Assembly: GCA_016840125.1 (NCBI GenBank)
Contig: JAEOSY010000029.1
Span: 1-19,949, forward strand
From: Candidatus Helarchaeota archaeon
Lineage (GTDB): Archaea; Asgardarchaeota; Lokiarchaeia; Helarchaeales; HEL-GB-A
Reading direction: 5' to 3'
DNA: 19,949 bases
Position numbers and translations under genes: made by a program. Positions 1 through 6,002 of the stretch are shown here, in pieces. Each line of letters starts with the position of its first letter. Position 1 is the first letter of the stretch. Below the pieces are notes generated by a model. The model was not told the origin of the DNA and made no database searches. It worked only from the letters and a program-made list of their open reading frames with translations.

Positions 1-1509
1 AAGAACTACCTCGTGCAGAAGGCAGTGACCGAGCTGGAGTACCGCCGCATTTACCTCTTACGACCGCACCTCGCCCCGATCATAAATCACATTCTTAATA
101 ATTTACTTGCAAACCCGCGTAAGTGGTTGAAACTACCCCACTTCCAGAAGCAAACCATCCCGTTTGGGCAAGACGATAGGCGGGTTTATCACGATGAGGA
201 ATTAATTGACCTCTACATCCTTGCGAGTCATGAGCAAGAAGTCCCACTTAAGACGATCGTTGGTAATTTATTGAAGAATTACCCATTTGGGAAGAAAAGT
301 AAAAAATACAAGAAGAAGGCGAAAGAGAAACGTGAGTATGTTGAAGCACTCATAGCAAATAGTGAAAAAAAGAAATGGTTCGAGCTGGTTCAGAAGCGAA
401 AAGTGCCAATTACCATCCGACTCATCCTAGAGTCGAAGAAATCCGTTACATATACATTAAGGACACCAAAACGGTTCATAATCATGATAAAAGCGGGTTA
501 CATCCCCCGAAAAGCCACCCTCATCAAGGAAAGGGGCAACAAGCTCATCCTTGCCATTCCCTTTGAGAAGGATGTGCCTAAAAGTCAGTGCCTTGGACAG
601 TCTGACCTCACTCAGACTAAAAATCTCGTCATAGCGGGATTAGATCTAGGGTTGAAGACCTCGGCAGTCCTCAGCATCGGGGAAGGGGATAAACTGGTGG
701 AAGGTGATTGGGGGGAAGCAGGAGAGGAAATTGCACGCAAATTCTTGGATATGAAGCAGCTCATCGAGGGGCGTGGTGAATGGTTCAAACCTTTGCATAG
801 CAAGACGACCCCCCTCGATTATAAAAACTATAAATTTCCGAACTTTAAACGTCGCCTCGCCAATTTGCAGCAGGAAGCGTATAAATGCCAAAAGAGGCGG
901 GACGCGTACCACAACAAGTGCCGCAAGAAGGGAGTAAAGTACCGCCACAAACAGCATTTCAAGAACTTGAATAGTAAACTGAAGCGGATCTGGCGGAACA
1001 TGAGTCGCCTACATGACGAACTAACGCGGCAGATTGCCACCCGCATCCTTGCCGTCTGTGAAGCTTACCATGTTCACATTCTCCGAATGGAGGATCTACG
1101 GTGGGCAAAGCACGGTAAGAGGAACAAGGTCGGGTACTTCCTCGCGTCCAACCAGATCCACTGGTTCTTCGCACAAATCCAAGCGCGCATCGCTGACCTC
1201 GCTCCCCGCAAAGGTATCTTCGTGGAATGGGTGAAGGCGAAGTATACTTCTAGCCGTTGCTCGAAATGCGGATATATCGGTAAGACGAAAAAGGAACGAA
1301 AAAAAGCGAGGCAAGGTAAGGTATTTAAATGCCCTAAATGTGGGCGAAAGAGAAACGGGAAATGGGTTCCGTTCCAATTGGACGCGGATCTCAACGCGGC
1401 ACGGAACATCCGCGTCGCCCCCCGTTCCAACAACATTCCCCCATCGCTATATGCGTTGTGGGGCGGGAGTCCGTCCATCCCGCCAGCAGATGCGAGTCTG
1501 ATGGCATAA
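1..1509 (+). CDS. tnpB: TnpB, RNA-guided transposon nuclease (5' end outside window)
   Basis: TnpB proteins are RuvC-type nucleases guided by an RNA made from the right end of their own element; they are relatives of Cas12. Counting from a possible GTG at 13, the RuvC motifs are present: GLDLGLKTS with D211, RMEDL with E360, and DADLNAARNI with D459. A zinc ribbon (C416, C419, C440, C443) sits between the last two motifs, as in the family. All catalytic residues are intact. The frame is open to base 1 (K-N-Y-L precede the GTG), there is no ribosome binding site before the GTG, and a typical TnpB N-terminus is not recognisable, so the true start is probably to the left. The basic stretch at about residues 94-107 is lysine-rich, suiting RNA binding. 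The 3' end overlaps the presumed guide-RNA gene. Family assignment is firm; activity is inferred. Confidence 0.93.
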   Translation, partial: KNYLVQKAVTELEYRRIYLLRPHLAPIINHILNNLLANPRKWLKLPHFQKQTIPFGQDDRRVYHDEELIDLYILASHEQEVPLKTIVGNLLKNYPFGKKSKKYKKKAKEKREYVEALIANSEKKKWFELVQKRKVPITIRLILESKKSVTYTLRTPKRFIIMIKAGYIPRKATLIKERGNKLILAIPFEKDVPKSQCLGQSDLTQTKNLVIAGLDLGLKTSAVLSIGEGDKLVEGDWGEAGEEIARKFLDMKQLIEGRGEWFKPLHSKTTPLDYKNYKFPNFKRRLANLQQEAYKCQKRRDAYHNKCRKKGVKYRHKQHFKNLNSKLKRIWRNMSRLHDELTRQIATRILAVCEAYHVHILRMEDLRWAKHGKRNKVGYFLASNQIHWFFAQIQARIADLAPRKGIFVEWVKAKYTSSRCSKCGYIGKTKKERKKARQGKVFKCPKCGRKRNGKWVPFQLDADLNAARNIRVAPRSNNIPPSLYALWGGSPSIPPADASLMA

Positions 1510-1570
1510 GTTGGCAAATGTCCGAGTTTGTCCAACTTTGTGAAAACGGTGGCTACTTAAAACTGCCTCG
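1400..1570 (+). ncRNA. candidate omega/reRNA of TnpB with guide reading into alkD
   Basis: In this family the guide RNA comes from the 3' end of tnpB through the element's right end, and the guide is the first bases of flanking DNA. The 3' end of tnpB here folds well: ggcggga (1462-1468) pairs with tcccgcc (1478-1484), and aagttggcaaa (1508-1518) pairs with tttgtccaactt (1527-1538) with one bulged base. The guide would begin at about 1547-1550, at tggctacttaaaactgcc, which is alkD remnant sequence. The 5' limit is a guess. Hairpins are seen directly; transcription and guide function are inferred from the family. Confidence 0.45.
1508..1538 (+). repeat. right-end imperfect palindrome of the IS element
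   Basis: Seven paired bases (aagttgg with ccaactt) plus four more (caaa with tttg), with a single bulged T, enclose an 8-base loop. Subterminal hairpins of this size are what TnpA recognises in IS200/IS605 elements. The left arm overlaps the last codon of tnpB, and the element end lies about 10 bases further right. Confidence 0.65.
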
Positions 1571-1696
1571 AAGATCAAACCCGAAGTAATCTTCAAATAT
1601 TTAGTCGTTAAGAAAAATTTACTCCCTAGATTGGTCCTGCGCTATGCAAGTGAAAAGTTAACGAAACAACAGAGAGAAATGGTATTAAAGAAATAA
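1544..1696 (+). pseudogene. 3' remnant of an AlkD-like DNA alkylation repair gene, copy 1
   Basis: The frame from 1544 to the TAA at 1694-1696 encodes about 50 residues starting KRWLLKTASKIKPEVIF and ending LVLRYASEKL...VLKK. This resembles the C-terminal helix pair of AlkD-type HEAT-like DNA glycosylases, whose conserved motif is K-A-I-G-W-x-L-(K/R)-E. A stop (TGA at 1541) lies immediately upstream, inside the IS right end. The tnpB element therefore cuts the gene just before the conserved Trp, and the rest of alkD may lie beyond the left edge. A second copy at 3045-3209 shares the same C-terminus. Assignment is by motif resemblance and not by search. The remnant is unlikely to be expressed as a functional protein. 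Confidence 0.6.
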
Positions 1697-1731
1697 ATAG
1701 AATTTGAATAGTTAAGTAGTGAATCTCAATC

Positions 1732-2385
1732 ATGTCTAACGAAGTATATCCTTTAACAGACGGAGTGGGCCAAAACTTACTCCTCCTTTTCATCTCCACC
1801 TATTTTCCGTTTATTGAAGAATCAGTTAATTTGGTGTATCGGGGGCGAAAATATAAAGTTTTAACTACGGGATTACGCAACTTTGAGTTTGATTACTTTT
1901 TCCTTTCACATGACTGTTTAAAGTGTCCTAAAAATTGTTGTCAGCATGTCCATATCCCAATTGGGTTTGAAAAATATTGGTCCAAAGAGAAATTGAAATC
2001 GTTGAGAAGGTTTAAACCGCGGAGATATTACTTCTATATAAATAATGTGAAAATGAGTTATTACATAGGTTATAACGGGTATTACTGCAAATATCAAGAA
2101 GATAAGGCATGTACGATCTGGGATAGTGATAAAACCACCCAAAACCGTCCAATGGGATGTCACATTTTTCCAATTTCCTTCTATTGGGACGAAGGTATAG
2201 TTAAATTCACAAAATACTGCCAACCCTACCAATGCAAAGACGATCCTACCCATTATACAAAAGCAGATTTGGATCGTGATCTAAATTCATTTGAGAAAAT
2301 AATCAAGGAGGTGGAATTCATTGGATTCACTCCAAATTACCACCCCTTAGACGCATTGAAAGAGAAACATTATCTAACAATCTAA
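1732..2385 (+). CDS. YkgJ/UPF0153-type cysteine-cluster protein, copy 1
   Basis: This 217-residue soluble protein has the cluster CLKCPKNCC (C62, C65, C69, C70), further cysteines at C119 and C127, the motif RPMGC (139-143), and C163 and C168. A CxxCxxxCC cluster followed by a Pro-Met-Gly-Cys motif is the signature of the YkgJ family, thought to bind zinc or an iron-sulfur cluster; the reaction is unknown. The protein is longer than a minimal YkgJ domain, with an N-terminal part (1-60) and a C-terminal helix (about 174-217). A paralogue of identical length and no gaps lies at 3247-3900, with 97 of the first 170 residues identical by hand count. ATG at 1732 has no clear SD. The gene follows an alkD tail, as does its paralogue. 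Confidence 0.8.
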   Translation: MSNEVYPLTDGVGQNLLLLFISTYFPFIEESVNLVYRGRKYKVLTTGLRNFEFDYFFLSHDCLKCPKNCCQHVHIPIGFEKYWSKEKLKSLRRFKPRRYYFYINNVKMSYYIGYNGYYCKYQEDKACTIWDSDKTTQNRPMGCHIFPISFYWDEGIVKFTKYCQPYQCKDDPTHYTKADLDRDLNSFEKIIKEVEFIGFTPNYHPLDALKEKHYLTI

Positions 2386-2576
2386 AATTAACAATTTCAC
2401 CTCTTAAAGAGATTAATAAAAAAAATTGAAATGGAAAAGAAATTGAATCGGGAGTTTAATTATCATTTTCAGCAATAAACTCCGATATTTTATTAATACC
2501 AGATCTCAATCCGTATTGTATAACCAATTAGAATAGAAGTATTTTTGGATAGGAAAATAGAAAGTTAGTGATAAAT
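2386..2576. other. AT-rich spacer with a hairpin
   Basis: The spacer lies between ykgJ-like copy 1 and the lysine-rich gene. Its one structured element is a perfect 8-bp inverted repeat, ggagttta (2451-2458) with taaactcc (2476-2483), followed by an AT-rich stretch that could end the upstream transcript. The rest is A/T-rich with possible TATA-like sites, such as the region around 2515-2525, but none is decisive. Confidence 0.4.
2451..2483 (+). terminator. hairpin downstream of ykgJ-like copy 1
   Basis: An 8-bp stem (ggagttta with taaactcc) encloses a 17-base loop and is followed by gatattttatt. It lies 66 bases past the stop codon. The T-run is weak, so this may be a processing or stability element and not a true terminator. 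Confidence 0.3.
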
Positions 2577-2843
2577 ATGGCATTAGAAGATGAAGATATT
2601 CTTGCAAAGGACGTAGATCGCCGTAGCGTAGTGAAACGAAAGGCAGGCAAGGGAATAAAGAAAGCAGGCAAAAAGAAAGCGGGCAAGAAAAAGGCAGGCA
2701 AAAAGAAAGCGGGCAAGAAAAAGGCAGGCAAAAAGAAAGCGGGCAAGAAAAAGGCAGGCAAAAAGAAAGCGGGCAAGAAAAAGGCAGGCAAAAAGAAGGC
2801 GGGAAAGAAAAAAGCAGCCAAAAGGAAGTCTATAAGAAGATAA
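2577..2843 (+). CDS. lysine-rich KAGKK-repeat protein, histone H1-like tail
   Basis: This small protein has 88 residues from ATG 2577; a GTG at 2568 would add three. About 20 mixed-charge residues with an acidic start (ALEDEDILAKDVDRR) are followed by ten uninterrupted KAGKK pentapeptides and a basic end (AAKRKSIRR). Such Lys/Ala/Gly repeats resemble the tails of eukaryotic histone H1 and bacterial HC1/AlgP-type proteins, which bind DNA through charge and stay disordered. A nucleic-acid-condensing role is inferred. The coding repeat is nearly perfect at DNA level, alternating two 15-bp codon patterns, a sign of recent expansion by slippage. It stands alone between the duplicated ykgJ-like genes. 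It could also be an RNA- or ribosome-binding tail protein. The start has only a weak upstream purine stretch. Confidence 0.75.
   Translation: MALEDEDILAKDVDRRSVVKRKAGKGIKKAGKKKAGKKKAGKKKAGKKKAGKKKAGKKKAGKKKAGKKKAGKKKAGKKKAAKRKSIRR
2661..2810 (+). repeat. five 30-bp (ten 15-bp) tandem repeats inside the lysine-rich gene
   Basis: Each 30-bp unit joins aaagcaggcaaaaag with aaagcgggcaagaaa, both encoding KAGKK through different codons. The alternation of GCA/GCG and AAA/AAG is kept over nearly all units, which means the 30-bp pair is the duplicated unit, not the 15-bp one. Copy number is likely to vary between strains. Confidence 0.9.
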
Positions 2844-2892
2844 ACATTTAAGAATAACTAAATTACGATATTATCTTAAAGAAAAACACAAC

Positions 2893-2971
2893 TTAAATCT
2901 AAGCGACAAACGAAGGGCAAGAAAACTCAAACCAATTTCCCTTCTTTTTTTGAGACGTTGTGTCGATTTAA
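2893..2971. repeat. imperfect inverted repeat of about 79 bp
   Basis: The arms pair in blocks from outside in: ttaaatc (2893-2899) with gatttaa (2965-2971), cgac (2904-2907) with gtcg (2962-2965), and aacg (2909-2912) with cgtt (2956-2959). Inside, gaaggg (2912-2917) pairs with cccttc (2939-2944). The structure is interrupted by a 4-base insertion in the left arm. It could be a terminator, a decayed IS end or a small MITE-like relic. Confidence 0.45.
2912..2951 (+). terminator. hairpin plus T-run after the lysine-rich gene
   Basis: The stem gaaggg (2912-2917) with cccttc (2939-2944) is followed at once by seven T (2945-2951). The site lies 69 bases after the stop of the lysine-rich gene. A stem plus T-run resembles an intrinsic terminator, and in archaea the T-run alone can suffice. 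Confidence 0.45.
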
Positions 2972-3020
2972 ACATCGGTGCTACAGGGTAAAGTTTAATG
3001 ATCACCAGCTTTTTTTTGAT

Positions 3021-3036
3021 GGAAAAATATAAAACA
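3021..3036 (+). promoter_or_regulatory. TATA/BRE-like promoter element before alkD remnant 2
   Basis: The 16 bases ggaaaaatataaaaca are repeated exactly in front of ftr at 3933-3948. An A-rich BRE-like start and a TATA-like core suggest a start of transcription near 3058-3062. Transcription from here would read through the alkD remnant into the second ykgJ-like gene. Confidence 0.5.
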
Positions 3037-3044
3037 TGGTATGA

Positions 3045-3209
3045 TATGCAAAAGGTATTGGTTGGCTGCTAAAGACTGCCTCGATGGTCAAGCCTGATGT
3101 TATATTCAACTGTTTGGACCAAAAGAAAACGAATTTACCACACCTAGTTCTTCGATATGCAAGTGAAAAGTTGTCAGAGGAAAAAAAAGCTCATCTTTTG
3201 AAGAAATGA
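3045..3209 (+). pseudogene. 3' remnant of an AlkD-like DNA alkylation repair gene, copy 2
   Basis: This frame encodes YAKGIGWLLKTASMVKPDVIF, then LPHLVLRYASEKL...LLKK and a TGA at 3207-3209. KGIGWLLK matches the conserved K-(A/G)-I-G-W-x-L-K motif of AlkD-like proteins better than copy 1 does, because copy 1 is cut at that point by the IS. A stop (TGA 3042-3044) closes the frame just upstream. The preceding bases read D-M-Q-K in the neighbouring frame, suggesting a one-base frameshift or a rearrangement boundary. An internal ATG (3084) could open a 41-residue peptide, but no ribosome site supports it. The remnant shows that the alkD/ykgJ block was duplicated. Confidence 0.6.
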
Positions 3210-3246
3210 CAGAAGAAATAAAAAAAATAAATAAGGATTTAAAAAT

Positions 3247-3900
3247 ATGACTGAATTAATCCATGAATTGACAGACGGAGCAGGAACCAATACTCTTCTT
3301 GAATTTATATCAACCTATTTCCCATTTATTGATGAACCCCTTAACCTGACATATCGAGGACGAACATACAAGGTTATTACAATCCCGGCACGAAATATAG
3401 CATTTGAGGATTTCTTTGTATCATATGAATGCTTGAAATGCAGCGAAAATTGTTGTAAAAATATGTATATCCCGATAGGATTCGAGGACTATTGGTCAGA
3501 GGAAAAATTAAAGAAGTTTCGTCGATTTAAACCTCGTCGCTATAAGGTGAAGTTTAACAATCGCGAATATAATTACTTCATTGGTACAACGGGATATAAG
3601 TGTAAATGGCAGAATTCAAAAGCTTGTATTATTTGGGATAGTAAAAGTCCCGAGCAGGTACGTCCGATGGGGTGTCACTTTTACCCGATGACTTGGTACT
3701 GGTGGGAGGAAACGATTATTTATACCAAACACTGCGAACCATATATTTGCACAGGCGAATCGATGCGATATACACAAGCTGACTTTGATAGGGATCTTAA
3801 TACATTCGAGAAATTAGCGAAAGAGATTGAAACTATTGGACTGCCCGTTAATTATCGCCCGATTGAAGCTCTTAAAGAACAGTGCTATTTTTCTCTTTAG
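3247..3900 (+). CDS. YkgJ/UPF0153-type cysteine-cluster protein, copy 2
   Basis: This is a 217-residue paralogue of the protein at 1732-2385, collinear without gaps. All metal-binding candidates are kept: CLKCSENCC (C62, C65, C69, C70), C119, C127, RPMGC (C143), C163 and C168, along with the block FKPRRY and the N-terminal block ISTYFPFI. Conservation of every cysteine after divergence to roughly 57% identity (first 170 residues, by eye) implies both copies are under selection. ATG 3247 is preceded by AAGGA (3233-3237), a usable SD site that copy 1 lacks, so translation of the two copies may differ. It lies 37 bases behind the alkD remnant. The family's function is unknown, and a Zn or Fe-S role is inferred from the cysteines. 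Confidence 0.8.
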   Translation: MTELIHELTDGAGTNTLLEFISTYFPFIDEPLNLTYRGRTYKVITIPARNIAFEDFFVSYECLKCSENCCKNMYIPIGFEDYWSEEKLKKFRRFKPRRYKVKFNNREYNYFIGTTGYKCKWQNSKACIIWDSKSPEQVRPMGCHFYPMTWYWWEETIIYTKHCEPYICTGESMRYTQADFDRDLNTFEKLAKEIETIGLPVNYRPIEALKEQCYFSL

Positions 3901-3932
3901 TGCGAACTTTCTGTTGAATGCCCTTTTGAAAC

Positions 3933-3948
3933 GGAAAAATATAAAACA
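3933..3948 (+). promoter_or_regulatory. TATA/BRE-like promoter of ftr
   Basis: The element ggaaaaatataaaaca, identical to the one at 3021-3036, lies 54 bases before the ftr start. With the usual archaeal spacing, transcription would begin near 3970, giving a leader of about 30 bases that includes the GAGGT site at 3990-3994. Confidence 0.6.
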
Positions 3949-4001
3949 CCGAATAAACAGAACAAACTTCTAATTCAACGGTTTTTAACGAGGTAATTAG
4001 T

Positions 4002-4883
4002 TTGGTCGAAATCGAGGACACCTATGCTGAGGCGTTTGAAGGAACAGTTACACAGTTGTTAGTGACTGCAAAAAATGAGGCTCTATTAAAGCAAGCAGTC
4101 TATAGCTTCACTGCGTTGCCTTCTACTGTTTTTGGAGATGCCGAAGGGGGTATAGTTCGCTGGATTGATGCTAAAGAGACCCCTGATGGTCGAATTGGAG
4201 CAGTCGTACAACTATGGGTATTAGGATACGGGAAAAAAGCTATTACCAAGCTCGAAGATCGTTTGGGACGGCGTACTCGGCAGGGAATCCTTGTTGTGCC
4301 CACTACTGCTGTGTTTAACGATTTAGAAGCTTCGAACCAATTTGAAATGATGAAAACTGTAGGGCATTGTGGCGATGGTTTTGAATGGGTAATGGAATTT
4401 AAGGGACGGAAAATGATCAACGTGCCCATTATGATGGGGTATGATTTCCTCATTGAAGAATATCTGGGATATCAAGAAGGAGTCATGGGTGGAAATATCT
4501 GGATGTTTTGTGAGAGTGTTGATGCGGCTCTGGAAGCTGGGCAGAAGGGCGTAGATGCGATTCTGCAGGTTGATGGGGCAATAACCTCATTCAATATTTG
4601 CTCTGCAGGCTCAAAACCTGAAACAAACTTCCCTGAAATTGGACCTAGCACCAATCACTGGTTTTGTCCAACCTTGATAGATCGAATTGAAGGATCGAAA
4701 GTTCCCCCTGGAATTAAATCAATACCTGAAATCGTAATCGATGGATTGAATATGAAAATAGTTAAACAGGCGACGAAAGCCGCAATCGATGCTATGCAGG
4801 ATGTTCCTGGTCTCAAAAGGATTTCTGCGGGGAATTATGGTGGCAAGCTTGGGAAATATCAAATCCACTTAAAGGATCTCTAA
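4002..4883 (+). CDS. ftr: formylmethanofuran:tetrahydromethanopterin formyltransferase
   Basis: Ftr moves the formyl group between formylmethanofuran and tetrahydromethanopterin in the cytoplasm, an early step of the archaeal methyl branch used for CO2 fixation (Wood-Ljungdahl), methanogenesis or formyl oxidation. The 293-residue product is close to the usual length of just under 300. Recognisable blocks are the N-terminal EIEDTYAEAFEGT, the middle FNDLEASNQFEMMKTVGHCGDGFEW, the YDFLIEEYLGYQEGVMGGNIW region, and the end SAGNYGGKLGKYQIHLKDL. The start is TTG 4002, supported by GAGGT at 3990-3994 with a 7-base spacer; no ATG is suitably placed. It has its own promoter and terminator, with no other C1-pathway gene adjacent. 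Its presence implies the organism makes methanofuran and a tetrahydropterin carrier. Confidence 0.95.
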   Translation: MVEIEDTYAEAFEGTVTQLLVTAKNEALLKQAVYSFTALPSTVFGDAEGGIVRWIDAKETPDGRIGAVVQLWVLGYGKKAITKLEDRLGRRTRQGILVVPTTAVFNDLEASNQFEMMKTVGHCGDGFEWVMEFKGRKMINVPIMMGYDFLIEEYLGYQEGVMGGNIWMFCESVDAALEAGQKGVDAILQVDGAITSFNICSAGSKPETNFPEIGPSTNHWFCPTLIDRIEGSKVPPGIKSIPEIVIDGLNMKIVKQATKAAIDAMQDVPGLKRISAGNYGGKLGKYQIHLKDL

Positions 4884-4891
4884 TCTAAACA

Positions 4892-4924
4892 AAGGAAAAT
4901 TTCAGCCTTCCTTGTCCTTTTTTT
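4892..4924 (+). terminator. intrinsic-like terminator of ftr
   Basis: The stem aaggaa (4892-4897) with ttcctt (4908-4913) is followed by seven T (4918-4924), nine bases past the ftr stop. It overlaps the 3' end of the convergent membrane-protein gene, so it separates the two transcription units. Confidence 0.55.
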
Positions 4925-5990
4925 GAAACATTTCTTTTATGTCGCTGCGACAGAGGAATAAGACAATTAAGAAGGGGAAGAGAAAGAGCCATAGTAGAAC
5001 ACAGAAAAATATAACCAAGTTCCGACCATAATTCTTTCTTTTAATAAGTCCAATTGCACCAATAATTCCCGTAGCCGCAAGGATTATCACTAGGATACCG
5101 AGGACGAAAAAGACTTCGTTGGGTAAATCTATTAGAACACGGGGTATATCTGGGGCAAACATCCCGATTAACCCTATCCCAAGTATTGCCACGTTAACGA
5201 AGAGTGTAATCGCTATAACTATATTTAGTATGATTTTTTTATCTATTAGTGGTGGGGTGGGTCTTGTAGGTTTCTTATTAACATTGTTCGCAACATACCC
5301 AAGGGCCATTAAAGGCAAGAAAATGAAACCAAATAGGCAAAGCGTCGCCCCCAATTCTCTTTCATTCCCAAATACTTCGGCCCCGAGGTTGAAATAAATT
5401 AAACTTACTATGTATATAACTAGAACGAGGAATATAAGCATATCTTTTATTTTTGTTCTTAAAAAGAAGATGATTAATAATGAAAGGATTATAATAAAAA
5501 CGAAACCTACCATTGTCAAGACACTGGGGAGTCCAAAACTTAATTCTCCCCATGTATTTATATCTGTGAGACTGAGGTACCATCCATCCCATAAATGAAA
5601 TTGATATGGCTCGCCATTAAAGAGTAAATCGATGAAATGGTGAAAAGTGCCTCCTGCAATACATAAGAGGTATGAATTAATCAAGTTTACGTCACGCTTC
5701 CCATCATCTTTAATTGTAAAAAACCGTTTGGATTTTACGAATGAAAAACGAGATAAATATGTATAAAAAAAAGCAAGAAACTGCGCAAATATGAAAAACC
5801 CAAATAATGAATGAGGCCAATTTACGCCTGGAGTCATCCAACGGTAGGCCCAATAAAAATCAGGACCAATCCAGCAATTTAGCACGAAAATGATAGCTAC
5901 TTTATAGTGAAATTTATCCTTCGCTATGTAGATTATGGGGATGACAATCATCAGCCCCGACAGTAAATGAGCAATTCCTGGCATTTTCAA
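4902..5990 (-). CDS. multi-pass membrane protein with YdjM-like His/Asp residues
   Basis: This 362-residue protein has about eight or nine hydrophobic segments (roughly 10-24, 31-45, 62-80, 104-120, 156-178, 183-200, 214-233, 253-278, 293-315, 324-347). The first 125 residues carry polar residues in a suggestive order: GIAHLLSG (H8), IGPD (D44), NWPHS (H60) and GTFHHFIDLL (H117, H118, D121). This recalls the YdjM/DUF457-type membrane-bound metal-dependent hydrolases, which place H...PD...HS...H...D in short transmembrane helices. The second half is a separate hydrophobic domain ending in a charged tail. ATG at 5990 is 12 bases downstream of the PIG-L stop, so the two probably form one transcript. 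The hydrolase idea is an inference by motif order only. Confidence 0.6.
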   Translation of the reverse strand: MKMPGIAHLLSGLMIVIPIIYIAKDKFHYKVAIIFVLNCWIGPDFYWAYRWMTPGVNWPHSLFGFFIFAQFLAFFYTYLSRFSFVKSKRFFTIKDDGKRDVNLINSYLLCIAGGTFHHFIDLLFNGEPYQFHLWDGWYLSLTDINTWGELSFGLPSVLTMVGFVFIIILSLLIIFFLRTKIKDMLIFLVLVIYIVSLIYFNLGAEVFGNERELGATLCLFGFIFLPLMALGYVANNVNKKPTRPTPPLIDKKIILNIVIAITLFVNVAILGIGLIGMFAPDIPRVLIDLPNEVFFVLGILVIILAATGIIGAIGLIKRKNYGRNLVIFFCVLLWLFLFPFLIVLFLCRSDIKEMFQKKDKEG

Positions 5991-6002
5991 CCTTCCAATG
6001 TT

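Larger units (their letters stand above)
1..1549 (+). mobile_element. IS200/IS605-type (tnpB-carrying) element, left end outside window
   Basis: The element contains a tnpB gene open at the left window edge and a right-end hairpin at 1508-1538. Flanking DNA that is clearly alkD coding sequence resumes at about 1547-1550, which fixes the right boundary to within a few bases. No tnpA is visible; it could lie to the left, or the element may be a tnpB-only (IS1341-like) derivative that needs TnpA in trans. The element is visibly richer in G+C than the AT-rich DNA to its right, consistent with horizontal arrival. No target-site duplication is expected for this family and none is seen. Confidence 0.75.
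2844..3044. other. spacer with large imperfect inverted repeat and TATA box
   Basis: This spacer between the lysine-rich gene and the second alkD remnant contains an inverted repeat at 2893-2971, a terminator-like hairpin inside it, and a TATA/BRE-like element at 3021-3036. No coding frame with support is seen. Confidence 0.5.

Noticed and set aside
1074..1535. Minus-strand frame of 153 codons inside tnpB
   Set aside because: It lies antisense to the conserved RuvC and zinc-ribbon part of tnpB, and its translation shows no plausible domain.
2661..2810. Regular tandem repeats that might be a CRISPR array
   Set aside because: Repeats are contiguous with no unique spacers and stay in frame as KAGKK codons; this is coding tandem repeat.
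2528..2821. Long minus-strand frame encoding a repeated FFLPA pattern
   Set aside because: It is the antisense reading of the KAGKK repeat; a repeat in one frame is open in others. No ribosome site or family resemblance supports it.
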